DNA of 64,000 nt from Thiohalomonas sp963783235 (GCA_963783235.1 CAWAMN010000002.1:558001-622000); one strand, 5' to 3'; shown: positions 7,307 to 15,071, numbered from the stretch's first letter. Numbers and translations: made by a program. The notes: generated by a model from the sequence alone, not told the origin.

Positions 7307-8227
7307 TCAGTCGGAAAACAGTTCCCGGGCGACCCGCAGCGCGTTCTGGCTGCGAAAGCGCAGGTCGTCATAATTGTGCAGATAGCTGAACCGGGACTGG
7401 TCCAGCCCCTGGGAGGCCTCCACCGGGTCGAAGGCCCCCTCGTCGATGCGCGCCTGCACCGAGGTCTTCAGCATCAGCAGATAGTCGCGCGTATCACGCA
7501 AGGCCTCATCCAGGTCGGTCACCCGCCCGTGGCCCGGGATCACCGTCTCGGGCTGCAACGCCTCCAGAAAGCGCAGGCTGGCGAGCCATCCGCGTATGCC
7601 GTTGTCACGCACGCCCAGCAGCCGCTGCGCGTAGACGATGTCGCCGGTGAAAACGACGCGTTCGGACGGCAGCCAGACGAAGCTATCTCCGGGGGTGTGT
7701 CCGCCGCCGGTGAAGATCAGCTCCGCCTCGACCCCTTCCAGCGGAAGCCGGAAGCGCTCCTCGAAGGTCCGGTCGGGGTAAGCGGCCTCGGTACCGACGA
7801 AGGCCTCGCCAATGAAGCGCTGCGCCTGTCCCATCTGTTCGGCGGTACGTTGGCGCATGTCCTCCGCGGCCGCGCTCGATGCGATCACCTGTGCACCTTG
7901 CGCCCGGAAGTAGCCGTTGCCGAGCCAGCGGTGATCCTGGCCGCCTGTATTGATGACCCAGCGGATCGGCCGGTCGGTCACCGCCCGGATGGCTTCGTGG
8001 ATCGCCTCCGCACCGGCCCGGCTCGCGCCGCTGTCGACGACCGCGACCGCCTCGTCCCCGATGATGAATCCCGAGGTCATGTTGTGCCCCAGGTTTTCAG
8101 GCGAACGCTGGCCGAGATCGCCTACCAACGCATAGACCCGGGGAGTGACGTTAACCACTTCGAAAGCGGCGGCCGGAAAGGCGGCCAGCACCGACAGGAC
8201 AATCAGGGTCCGAAACAGGGATTTCAT
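7307..8227 (-). CDS. Exported metallo-beta-lactamase-fold hydrolase with altered metal motif
   Basis: A 306-residue protein. Residues 1-21 are a signal peptide (MKSLFRTLIVLSVLAAFPAAA), so it is periplasmic. The metallo-beta-lactamase fold is clear: VAVVDSGASRAGAEAI, GGGHTPGDSFVWLPSERVVFTGDIVY, then PGHGRVTDLDEAL. The usual HxHxDH is NTGGQDHRWLGN (94-99 TGGQDH), which lacks the first two His, so a normal binuclear zinc site is unlikely. It resembles the SoxH-related/quinoprotein-relay hydrolases found in sulfur oxidisers. It overlaps the upstream methyltransferase by 4 nt (ATGA), indicating translational coupling. Confidence 0.8.
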   Translation of the reverse strand: MKSLFRTLIVLSVLAAFPAAAFEVVNVTPRVYALVGDLGQRSPENLGHNMTSGFIIGDEAVAVVDSGASRAGAEAIHEAIRAVTDRPIRWVINTGGQDHRWLGNGYFRAQGAQVIASSAAAEDMRQRTAEQMGQAQRFIGEAFVGTEAAYPDRTFEERFRLPLEGVEAELIFTGGGHTPGDSFVWLPSERVVFTGDIVYAQRLLGVRDNGIRGWLASLRFLEALQPETVIPGHGRVTDLDEALRDTRDYLLMLKTSVQARIDEGAFDPVEASQGLDQSRFSYLHNYDDLRFRSQNALRVARELFSD

Positions 8228-8865
8228 GTTCTCTCCTTGGTCAGGCAAGTTGCGAGAAAGCCGCCCCAGGGCAGCCGGTTGGGGATCAGCTTCTCCGCCG
8301 CCCGCGCCGGCGCTCCGCCGGACGGGAGAAAAATGGCCGTGCCCCAGTGGAGTTTTCCGCCCTTCGGGAGCGAGCGTGCCCAGCGGCGTGCGGCATCGAC
8401 GCTGTCCCAGCGGGCCCCCCGGTAGCCGCCGGTCCCCGCCTTTCGGCGGTAGAGCAGACTGCGGCGATTCAGCAGTCCCAGCACCACACCGCGGCGACTG
8501 ACCCGCCACAGCTCGCCCAGCGCGCGTTCCGGGTCGGAGACGAAGCAGAGACTGGTGACGGCGGCGCCGTAGTCGAAGGAGCCATCCGGAAACGGAAGCC
8601 GCCCGGCGCTTCCGAGGACATAGCCCCGGGCACCGCCCCGCTCCCGGGCGAAGCGCAGCATTGCGGAGGACGGGTCAAGCGCGGTGACGTTCAGACCGGC
8701 GGCGGCGAAGGCGCGGGAGAAGTGTCCCGTGCCGGCGCCGACATCGAGCAGCGTCCCTGGTCTTCGCGGGCGCAACAGCGCCATCATCAGCGCGAATTCC
8801 CGCTCTGCGATCCACGCGCCCCGAGGGGTCCGGTACCAAGCCTCATAGTTCGCGGGTTCGTACAT
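8224..8865 (-). CDS. SAM-dependent methyltransferase, class I (UbiE/type 11)
   Basis: A 213-residue class I methyltransferase. The SAM-binding motif is LLDVGAGTGHFSRAFAAAG, followed by VTALDPSSAML (acidic ribose ligand) and the post-I segment GRLPFPDGSFDYGAAVTSLCFV. The substrate is not predictable. Its 3' end overlaps the metallo-hydrolase start. Upstream, 239 nt of repeat-like sequence separate it from the TVP38-rhodanese gene, so it may be read through from that operon or have its own promoter. Similar methyltransferases occur near thiol, sulfide or arsenic detoxification genes, but ArsM-type cysteines are absent. Confidence 0.85.
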   Translation of the reverse strand: MYEPANYEAWYRTPRGAWIAEREFALMMALLRPRRPGTLLDVGAGTGHFSRAFAAAGLNVTALDPSSAMLRFARERGGARGYVLGSAGRLPFPDGSFDYGAAVTSLCFVSDPERALGELWRVSRRGVVLGLLNRRSLLYRRKAGTGGYRGARWDSVDAARRWARSLPKGGKLHWGTAIFLPSGGAPARAAEKLIPNRLPWGGFLATCLTKERT

Positions 8866-8934
8866 TGTACTGTCTTCATTCCTGGCGAGGCATTCGGAGT
8901 TCCCTCCGGGCGAGCCGTAGTCGCACGCCTGGAG

Positions 8935-9075
8935 AGACGGGAAAAAGCCCCTCTCCGGAGGGCTCCCGAGGGAGAGGGTTTGGGGTGAGAGGAAGCCCAA
9001 AAGCCACGGCTTGACTCGGATCACCCCCTCCCCGGTTCTCCCCCACAGGGGGAGCGAGTGTAAGGTGAGGCGCGG
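8935..9075. repeat. Intergenic CCCTCTCC/GGGGTGAG repeat
   Basis: The 8866-9104 gap holds the low-complexity intergenic repeat common in proteobacteria: CCCCTCTCCGG...GAGAGGG...GGGGTGAG, then CCCCCTCCCC...GGGGGAGC and GTGAGGCG. Related CCTCACCCC/GAGAGGG pieces lie at 47745-47775. No coding potential was seen. Confidence 0.5.
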
Positions 9076-9104
9076 ACGCTTTGCGGTGATCGGCCTCGAC
9101 AACA

Positions 9105-10103
9105 CTAATCCATGCTCGGCTGCGCCGCTGCCCGGGTGCTCCCTTCGACGGGAAAACCGGCCTGCTCCCAACCGACCATGCCGCCCTTGACCAGAATCGG
9201 TTGCGCGAAACCGGCGGCATCGAGCAGCCGCACGGCCTGGGCCGAACGGCGATCGGTTTTGCAAATCACCGCCAGGGGCCGCTCCCGCCAATTCGCCAGT
9301 TCATCGAGCCGCTGCTGCAACTGGGCAAGCGGCAGGTGACGGGCACCGTCGATGTGGACCGTCTGGAACTCCTCGTCGTCGCGAACGTCCAGCAGGAGCG
9401 GCGGCTCCTCGGACTGAAGGCGGCTTCGCAGTGAAGCGACCTCCACCACCTCACCGGGCACACGCAGCCGCTTTATGAGCCGCGGCAGGAAGGCCGCCAC
9501 CGCCAGCAGCGCCAGGGCGAGTAGCCCCTTTTGAATCAGCCCTTCGCCGCCGGCCACCGCCTCGCGGCCGGCATAGCCGAGATAGGTATAGGCAACGGCG
9601 CCGGGCAGCATGGCCACGTAGGTGGTAACCACGTAGGGAACGAAGCGAATGCGGGTCAGGCCGAGGGCAAAATTGAGCAGGTTGAACGGAAACAGCGGCA
9701 CCAGTCGGACGAAGGCGACGAAGCGCCACCCCTCCCGCTGCACCCCGCTCATCAACCGCTTGGTACGGCCGCCGACGCGTTTTTCCACCCAGTCGGCGGC
9801 CAGGTAGCGGGCCACCAAAAAGGCGAGCGCTGCCCCGATGGTGGCACCGGTCAGGTTGTAGAAGGTCCCGGCGACCGGTCCGAACAGTGCACCGCCCGCC
9901 AGGGTCACCACCGACCCCGGCAGAAAAAGAACGGTCGCAGCCGCATAAAGAACCATAAACAGCAGCGGGCCGGCGGCACCGGCGGAGCCGACCCAGGCCT
10001 CCAGGGCGGCGGCATCGAAGCGGTCGCGGTAGACCAGGGCGAAGGCGACGGCCCCCACCAGCAGTACACCGCCGGCCAGTCGTGCGATTCGCAGCCCCCT
10101 CAT
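9105..10103 (-). CDS. TVP38/TMEM64 membrane protein fused to a rhodanese domain
   Basis: A 332-residue fusion. Residues 1-212 are a TVP38/TMEM64 (SNARE-associated, DedA-like) membrane domain, with LFLPGSVVTLAGGALFGPVAGT, the GATIGAALAFLVARYLA segment and FVRLVPLFPFNLLNFALG; about five membrane spans are visible. Residues 220-325 are a rhodanese domain (LLLDVRDDEEFQTVHIDGARHLPL) with active-site Cys281 in CKTDRRS, so it should accept persulfide sulfur on the cytoplasmic face. The stop of the upstream fatty-acid-hydroxylase-like gene overlaps its start (ATGA). A role in sulfur handling at the membrane is inference. Confidence 0.9.
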   Translation of the reverse strand: MRGLRIARLAGGVLLVGAVAFALVYRDRFDAAALEAWVGSAGAAGPLLFMVLYAAATVLFLPGSVVTLAGGALFGPVAGTFYNLTGATIGAALAFLVARYLAADWVEKRVGGRTKRLMSGVQREGWRFVAFVRLVPLFPFNLLNFALGLTRIRFVPYVVTTYVAMLPGAVAYTYLGYAGREAVAGGEGLIQKGLLALALLAVAAFLPRLIKRLRVPGEVVEVASLRSRLQSEEPPLLLDVRDDEEFQTVHIDGARHLPLAQLQQRLDELANWRERPLAVICKTDRRSAQAVRLLDAAGFAQPILVKGGMVGWEQAGFPVEGSTRAAAQPSMD

Positions 10104-10987
10104 TGCCCCACCTCCACCGAGGCGGCCGGTTTCTCCCGTTTAACCCTTTCCGGCGGCGTCCCGGTGATGGCGTAACCCTTCAGCGCCCCTTTGAATGGCA
10201 GCACGAGCAGGCCCCAGAGGCTTGCGACCTGGCGCGGTTCGCTGAAACCTTCGATGCCGATCTCCATCGCCTCGTGCCCGTCCCGCGGCTGCGGGCGGTA
10301 GGTCCCGCAGAGCCGGTCCCACCAAGGCAGATTGAAGCCGAAATTGCTGTTGGCCTCGTCCCGGTGAACGGAGTGGTGGACCCGGTGCATGTCCGGGGTC
10401 ACCACAAAAAGGCGCAGCAGACGATCCAGCCCCAGCGGCAGGCGCACATTGGCGTGGTTGAACATGGCGGTGGCGTTCAGCAGCACCTCGAAGATCACCA
10501 CCGCCACGGCCGGCGTGCCCAGTACCGCGATGACCGCGAACTTGATGAGCATCGAGAGCAGGATCTCGATGGGGTGAAAACGGGCCCCTGTGGTGACGTC
10601 ATAGTCCCGGTCCGCATGGTGCATGCGGTGAAGGCGCCACAACACGGGCACCGCATGGAACATGACATGCTGAAGATAGATGGCAAAGTCCAGCAGGAGC
10701 ACCGAAAGCAGTACGACCAGAGCAAACGGCAATTCGTACTGGTGGAAAAGCCCCCAGCCCGACTGCCCTGCGAACAGCGCCATGCCGACCGCCGCGGCAG
10801 GGAAGACGAACCGCAGCAGCACGCTGTTGAAGACCACGATGCCGAGGTTGGCCAGCCAGCGTCGGCCCTTCGACAGCGACAGCGCCCGGCGCGGCGAGGC
10901 GATCTCCCACAGGGCCATCAGGCCGAAAATCCCGAAAAAGAAACTCAACCGGATCGGCACCTCGTGCCCCAGGATCCACTCTCCCAT
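10100..10987 (-). CDS. Sterol desaturase/fatty acid hydroxylase superfamily membrane protein
   Basis: A 295-residue di-iron membrane oxygenase-type protein. Several hydrophobic segments frame the His boxes HVMFH, HRMHH and HRVHH plus later HEAME, the histidine-rich pattern of the superfamily. The substrate is unknown: these proteins hydroxylate or desaturate lipids, sterols or carotenoids. The ATG at 10987 follows AAAGGGGGGC. The promoter region contains the TATATTCAAT-N6-ATTGAATATA palindrome. It is the first gene of a leftward unit with the TVP38-rhodanese protein and possibly the methyltransferase and hydrolase. Confidence 0.9.
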   Translation of the reverse strand: MGEWILGHEVPIRLSFFFGIFGLMALWEIASPRRALSLSKGRRWLANLGIVVFNSVLLRFVFPAAAVGMALFAGQSGWGLFHQYELPFALVVLLSVLLLDFAIYLQHVMFHAVPVLWRLHRMHHADRDYDVTTGARFHPIEILLSMLIKFAVIAVLGTPAVAVVIFEVLLNATAMFNHANVRLPLGLDRLLRLFVVTPDMHRVHHSVHRDEANSNFGFNLPWWDRLCGTYRPQPRDGHEAMEIGIEGFSEPRQVASLWGLLVLPFKGALKGYAITGTPPERVKREKPAASVEVGQ

Positions 10988-11005
10988 GCCCCCCTTTAGA
11001 ATGAC

Positions 11006-11031
11006 TATATTCAATAGAATCATTGAATATA
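11006..11031. promoter_or_regulatory. Operator palindrome upstream of sterol-desaturase operon
   Basis: TATATTCAAT-AGAATC-ATTGAATATA, 10-bp perfect arms. On the minus strand TTGATT lies 16 nt before the TATTCA within the palindrome, so it overlaps the likely -10. The same core and spacing occur at 7024-7047. Confidence 0.7.
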
Positions 11032-11157
11032 GAATAGACCCTGTCAATCAACCCCAATGCAGTGGGCGGGTTTCCGTATGCTTTAAGCGCCCCGGAGCGA
11101 GGGGCAGCGCCCCCAAGTGGCCCCAGGCTGGACCGGGGCCGCCGTGAGCGGCCTCAC

Positions 11158-11376
11158 TCACCGCCGCATGGCTCTCCCGCCCGCCTTCAGGGCGAGCAGC
11201 GCCGCTGGGGTGCCGTGCATGACCAGATCAAAGATGTCGATGGGCCGCGCCAATGTTCCGGCTCCGAGCATCTTCAGCTTCTCCCACAGGTGGGGTTCGG
11301 GGACGAAGGGAGCCAGGCCCAGCAGCAGTGCCGCTGTGGCGAGGGGAAACCAGGGCAGGCGGTCAAGCCATTTCAT
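11158..11376 (-). CDS. Small membrane protein (often labelled RND transporter)
   Basis: A 72-residue protein starting MKWLDRLPWFPLATAALLLGLAPFVPEPHLWEKLKML, with one or two hydrophobic segments and a conserved GTLARPIDIFDLVMHGTPAALL ending. Close relatives in gammaproteobacteria are often labelled RND transporter, but it is far too small to be one and has no RND domain. Function unknown. It stands between the divergent repeat at 11421 and the sterol-desaturase promoter, on the minus strand. Confidence 0.65.
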   Translation of the reverse strand: MKWLDRLPWFPLATAALLLGLAPFVPEPHLWEKLKMLGAGTLARPIDIFDLVMHGTPAALLALKAGGRAMRR

Positions 11377-11420
11377 GGTGGAGTCAGGGCAAGATCGTAC
11401 TACTTTTCGTGTGGGCATTG

Positions 11421-11524
11421 TGTAGTGTAAGTCCTTGATAGTAGGTCGTTTGCCGCAGGGACGCGGCAGTCGAGCCTACATGGATGTATTCACGGCGTAC
11501 CTGCTATCAAGGACTTACACTACA
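11421..11524. repeat. MITE-like inverted repeat, 104 bp
   Basis: Outer arms TGTAGTGTAAGTCCTTGATA...(11421-11444) and ...TATCAAGGACTTACACTACA (11501-11524) are inverted over 24 bp with one mismatch. Inside is a second hairpin, TGCCGC-AGGGAC-GCGGCA (11450-11467), followed by GAGCCTACATGGATGTATTC, a motif I have seen in dispersed gammaproteobacterial repeats. No coding potential. Confidence 0.7.
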
Positions 11525-11543
11525 TCAGCACGTGAGTATGCGT

Positions 11544-12185
11544 TCACCTTGATGGTGGAGTTACCTCTTTGTTCAGATCCAGCGTGACCGGCAAGTGGGC
11601 CAGATCTTCCGGGCGGTCGATATCGCTTTTGACTTCCAGTTCCTGCCACTGCCAGCCGAGCTGTGCCAGACGCTCACGGGTTTCCGCCAGCACATGGCAG
11701 GTGCCCCAGCGGATGTCGGCAAACAGCCGCGGATCCGGGCGCCGGAGCCCCAGCAGATAGTAGCCGCCGTCCCGTGCCGGGCCGAGGACGGCATCGTGGT
11801 CGTGAAGGGCCGCAAACGCCTCGTCGAGATCGCCCGGCTCCAGGGCCGGACAGTCGGTGCCGATCAGCACCGCCGGTCCTTCCTCGAGCACGGCGGCGAA
11901 GGCGTTTGCCATGCGTTCGCCCAGATCGCCGCCGTGCTGGGCACGAAGCACGATGCCGAAGTCCTTCGCACACGCCCGGAAAAAACGATGCCCCGGGTCG
12001 GGGTGGCACCACAGCACGGTGGATGCCCTGCTCTGTGCGGCGCCGGCGAGGGTGTGCCGGACCAGGCGCGCCTGAAGGTCGGCCGCGCCCTCGGCGCCGA
12101 GCGCCGGAATCAGGCGGGTCTTGGCGCGGCCCGGCTCCGGCGCCTTGGCAAACACCAGCAGGCGATGACTCCCCGGAAGACTCAT
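11544..12185 (-). CDS. TIGR04282-type (arsenosugar-associated) glycosyltransferase
   Basis: A 213-residue GT-A fold nucleotidyl/glycosyltransferase-like protein of the family named TIGR04282 arsenosugar biosynthesis glycosyltransferase. Motifs: LLVFAKAPEPGRAKTRLIPALG at the nucleotide site, VLIGTDCPAL (DxD-like) and VLGPARDGGYYLLGL. Cytosolic. Its start overlaps the stop of the next glycosyltransferase by 4 nt, so the two are translationally coupled. The name comes from co-occurrence with arsenosugar genes; no ArsM methyltransferase is visible here, so the true product is uncertain. Confidence 0.85.
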   Translation of the reverse strand: MSLPGSHRLLVFAKAPEPGRAKTRLIPALGAEGAADLQARLVRHTLAGAAQSRASTVLWCHPDPGHRFFRACAKDFGIVLRAQHGGDLGERMANAFAAVLEEGPAVLIGTDCPALEPGDLDEAFAALHDHDAVLGPARDGGYYLLGLRRPDPRLFADIRWGTCHVLAETRERLAQLGWQWQELEVKSDIDRPEDLAHLPVTLDLNKEVTPPSR

Positions 12186-12853
12186 CGGTACCTCTTCGCC
12201 AGCCGCACCGGACTGACCCCCAGCGCATAGGCCAGCCGCAACCCCCACATCAGCACGATGGTACGGAAGATCCCGCTCTGCTCCCAGCGGCGGCTGGAAG
12301 TGGTAAGCCGCGCCTTCAGGCAGACGGGGCGACCGGCGCGGCGTTTCAGCGAGCGGCTGAGGGCGATGTCCTCCATCAGCGGCTGCTCGGCAAAGCCGCC
12401 GATGGCTTCGAAGTGCGTCCGTTTCACGAAGATCCCCTGGTCGCCGGTGGCGATACCGGACAGACAGGAGCGCAGGTTCATCAGGCCCGCCACCAGCTTG
12501 AGAAGGGGGTGGCGCCCCGAGAGCCTGACGGCGAAGCGACCCCAGTGGTGTCCCGCCGCGACGGCCCGAGCGATGTGCCGGTCCGCCATCTCAGGGGCAA
12601 GCGTATCGGCGTGCAGGAACCAGAGCACCTCGCCGCCGGCGGCCTCCGCCCCGGTATTCATCTGCCGGGCCCGGCCCCTGGCACTGACAATGACACGGTC
12701 CGCCAGGGGACTGGCCTTCTCGACCGTGGCATCATCGCTGCCGCCGTCCACCACGATGAGCTCGGCCCCCCGTTCGCGCATCCCCTGCAAAGGCTCAAGG
12801 GTTTGGGCAATGGACTCGGCCTCGTTGAGTGCCGGAATGATGATGGAGAGCAT
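12182..12853 (-). CDS. TIGR04283-type (arsenosugar-associated) family 2 glycosyltransferase
   Basis: A 223-residue GT2 glycosyltransferase. The start LSIIIPALNEAESI and ELIVVDGGSDDATVEKA form the nucleotide-sugar site, and LWFLHADTLAPE carries the DxD-type HAD motif typical of this family. LMEDIALSRSLKRRAG provides the catalytic ED segment. The C-terminal hydrophobic stretch FRTIVLMWGLRLAYALG may associate with the membrane. It pairs with the TIGR04282 protein through an ATGA-type overlap. Upstream are an inverted-arm element and the ArsS-type gene on the same strand. Confidence 0.88.
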   Translation of the reverse strand: MLSIIIPALNEAESIAQTLEPLQGMRERGAELIVVDGGSDDATVEKASPLADRVIVSARGRARQMNTGAEAAGGEVLWFLHADTLAPEMADRHIARAVAAGHHWGRFAVRLSGRHPLLKLVAGLMNLRSCLSGIATGDQGIFVKRTHFEAIGGFAEQPLMEDIALSRSLKRRAGRPVCLKARLTTSSRRWEQSGIFRTIVLMWGLRLAYALGVSPVRLAKRYR

Positions 12854-12877
12854 CTGAGCACGGACTCTTTTTTGAAT

Positions 12878-13038
12878 AGCCACAGAGAACACGGAGGTCA
12901 CAGAGAAAACAATCGTCCATCCGTCCATGCCGGCTGGGAAGACACGCGATCGATCCCTTCTTCCTCTCAGGGAGCAGGTTAGGATGAGGGGGTTCCCGAC
13001 ATTCAATCCTCTGTGCTCTCTGTGTCCTCTGTGGTTAA
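12878..13038. repeat. Inverted-arm element (CCACAGAGAACACGG type)
   Basis: Left arm ATAGCCACAGAGAACACGGA (12878-12909), right arm CTCTGTGTCCTCTGTGGTTA (13007-13038), about 100 nt apart. A diverged (CACAGAG rather than CACGGGG) member of the family seen at 1283, 36376, 37974 and 50070. Non-coding. Confidence 0.6.
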
Positions 13039-13065
13039 AAGCTCGGGTTAGCCTTCGGGTTCGGG

Positions 13066-14028
13066 TCAGCTCAATGCGCCGCCGCAGCTCGACCCCTGCC
13101 CCGCCGTGCAACCGAAACAGTGGTCGGCCACCGTAATCGGGTTGTCTGCGAGATCGAGTCCGGGCAGTTCACTGATGTGGCTCCGCGCCCGTCCCCCGGT
13201 GCGAAGGGGCAGGTCCAGCATCTGGTTGAAATCGCAGTCGTAGAGCCATCCCTGCCAGTCGACGCTCACCAGCGTCCGGCACATCACCTGCTCCAGGTTG
13301 CAGGGCTCGAACGCCTCCTGGAGCAGCTGCATGTAGGCCTCGAAGCCCCCCTCGGAGATCAGGCGACTGCCGAAACGCTGGATGGGCAGGTTGGTCAGCG
13401 TGAAGAGGTGGTTGAAAACGATACCGTACCGCTCACGCAACTCCTCCCGATACTGCGCCTCCAACTGGGGCTGCGGCGGCGGCAGAAAAGGGCCGGTCGG
13501 GTTATAGACCAGATGGAGCAGCCGTCCGCTCTCCGGTTGCCCGTAACCCAAAGCGTTAAGGCGGCGCAGTCCCTGCAGGCTGGCCTCGAAGACGCCTCGG
13601 CCGCGCTGGCCATCGACATTCTCTTCCAGGTAACAGGGTAGCGATGCAATCACCTCAACTCGGTGGTCCGACAGAAATTCGGCGAGCGTCTCCTGACCCG
13701 GCTCTTCCAACACCGTGAGATTGCAGCGATCGATAACCCGTATTCCGAGGCGGCGCGCCGCCCTCACCAGTCCGCGGAAATTCGGGTTCAACTCCGGCGC
13801 CCCCCCGGTCAGGTCCAGCGTGGTGAAACGGCCGCCCTCCAGACAGGCGATCACCTGGGCCGCCGTTTCGCCGGCCATCTGCTCCTCGCGCTTGGGCCCG
13901 GCCCCCACATGGCAGTGCAGACAGGATTGGTTGCAGCGATAGCCCAGGTTGACCTGCAGGGTATCGGCTTGCCGGCGGCGCAGGGCCGGAAAGGCATCAC
14001 TTTGAAGCAGGGGCAGTGTGGCGAGCAT
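13066..14028 (-). CDS. arsS: ArsS-type (arsenosugar biosynthesis) radical SAM protein
   Basis: A 320-residue radical SAM enzyme of the ArsS/DUF3641 type. The cluster motif is CNQSCLHCHVGAGPKR near residue 33, the GGAPELNP strand follows, and the Cys-rich C terminus (CFGCTAGQGSSCGG) fits the second part of the family. In arsenosugar producers ArsS adds a 5'-deoxyadenosyl group to methylated arsenic; no arsenic methyltransferase gene is visible in this window, so the arsenic link rests on family and neighbours. It lies upstream of the two matching glycosyltransferases on the same strand. Confidence 0.85.
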   Translation of the reverse strand: MLATLPLLQSDAFPALRRRQADTLQVNLGYRCNQSCLHCHVGAGPKREEQMAGETAAQVIACLEGGRFTTLDLTGGAPELNPNFRGLVRAARRLGIRVIDRCNLTVLEEPGQETLAEFLSDHRVEVIASLPCYLEENVDGQRGRGVFEASLQGLRRLNALGYGQPESGRLLHLVYNPTGPFLPPPQPQLEAQYREELRERYGIVFNHLFTLTNLPIQRFGSRLISEGGFEAYMQLLQEAFEPCNLEQVMCRTLVSVDWQGWLYDCDFNQMLDLPLRTGGRARSHISELPGLDLADNPITVADHCFGCTAGQGSSCGGALS

Positions 14029-14258
14029 GGTTAGGTGTATTCAGTCGCTTGTCACTCAAGGGCGGGATTGGTCAGAAAATGGCCACAGGGCAGAGAACAC
14101 CAGCACACGCTGATCCAGTCCGGCGACCACGCGCGGCGTATCGATGTTGTCGGTGGTCGGAGACGACCGCCTCGGCACTGGTATGGGTGTCTTCACAACA
14201 GATAGAATAGGCTTATTGTCAAGCCATTGCGTGAACAGTTGAATTCAGAGAGGGTCCA

Positions 14259-14942
14259 ATGTCAAGCGACAGCCACTTCAAGCAGGATCTCTTCTCCCAG
14301 TTCGCCCGGGTTGGCAAGGCACTGGGGAACGGCAACCGTCTGGAACTCCTGGAGTTCCTCGCCCAGGGCGAACGAAGTGTGGAATCCCTGGCGAAGGCTT
14401 CGGGCCTGACCGTGGCCAATACCTCACAGCATCTTCAGCATCTGCGCCAGGCAGGCCTGGTGGCCACCCGCAAGGAGGGGCAGCACGTCTACTACAGCCT
14501 GACCGGGGAAGATGTGGTGCAGCTCATGGCGTGCCTGCGCCGGGTCGCGGAAACCCATGTGGCCGAAGTCAACCGCCTGGTGAATACCTATCTGACGGTC
14601 AAGGACAACCTGGAACCATTGCCGGCCGACGAGTTGCTCAGCCGCGCCCGCGACGGCCTGATTACCGTGATCGATGTGCGTCCTCCCGAGGAGTTTGCTG
14701 CCGGACACCTGCCGGGGGCTGTGAACATTCCACTGTCGAAGCTGGAAGAGCGTCTGGCGGACCTGCCCAGGAACACCGAGGTGGTGGCCTACTGCCGCGG
14801 GCCCTACTGTGTCCTGGCCTATGAAGCGGTCGCCCGTTTGCGCAAGGACGGCTATCGCGCACGACGACTGCAGAATGGCTACCCCGAATGGAAACAAGCC
14901 GGGTTACCAGTAGAGACCGGCTCGGGCCCCGAAAAAGAGTAA
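14259..14942 (+). CDS. ArsR-family regulator fused to a rhodanese domain
   Basis: A 227-residue transcriptional regulator. Residues 15-100 are an ArsR winged helix (recognition region LTVANTSQHLQHLRQAGLV); residues 120-220 are a rhodanese domain with CRGPYC (Cys179, Cys184). Such fusions act as sulfur-responsive repressors. The DNA-binding part has only Cys92, so persulfide sensing may use the rhodanese cysteines. RBS GAGAGGG; a promoter TTGTCA-N17-TTGAAT lies upstream. It faces away from the permease and sterol-desaturase operons, whose palindromes are good candidate targets. The TATTCAAT palindrome is not found at its own promoter. Confidence 0.88.
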   Translation: MSSDSHFKQDLFSQFARVGKALGNGNRLELLEFLAQGERSVESLAKASGLTVANTSQHLQHLRQAGLVATRKEGQHVYYSLTGEDVVQLMACLRRVAETHVAEVNRLVNTYLTVKDNLEPLPADELLSRARDGLITVIDVRPPEEFAAGHLPGAVNIPLSKLEERLADLPRNTEVVAYCRGPYCVLAYEAVARLRKDGYRARRLQNGYPEWKQAGLPVETGSGPEKE

Positions 14943-15038
14943 GCACTTTTACAGCACCCCTGCCCCTTATCCCCCACCGCCTGCTCAAGAAGAACCCGTT
15001 CAATGCGTTCATCGCGCAGGGGTTACGAGCTGGTGGAA

Positions 15039-15071
15039 GGGGTCCGGTGATCGAAACGATCACCGGACCCC
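15039..15071. terminator. Perfect 15-bp stem between convergent genes
   Basis: GGGGTCCGGTGATCG, AAA loop, CGATCACCGGACCCC. It is flanked by the ArsR-rhodanese gene (+) and the tetraheme cytochrome gene (-), so it probably ends transcription both ways, although neither side has a T-tract. Confidence 0.6.

Noticed and set aside
11158..11376. RND efflux transporter
   Set aside because: Homologs are often given that name, but a 72-residue protein cannot contain the RND fold; called only as a small membrane protein.
14029..14258. Possible remnant gene on the minus strand ahead of arsS
   Set aside because: A short frame (TPRVVAGLDQRVLVFSALWPF) is open but has no start, no ribosome site and no recognised family.
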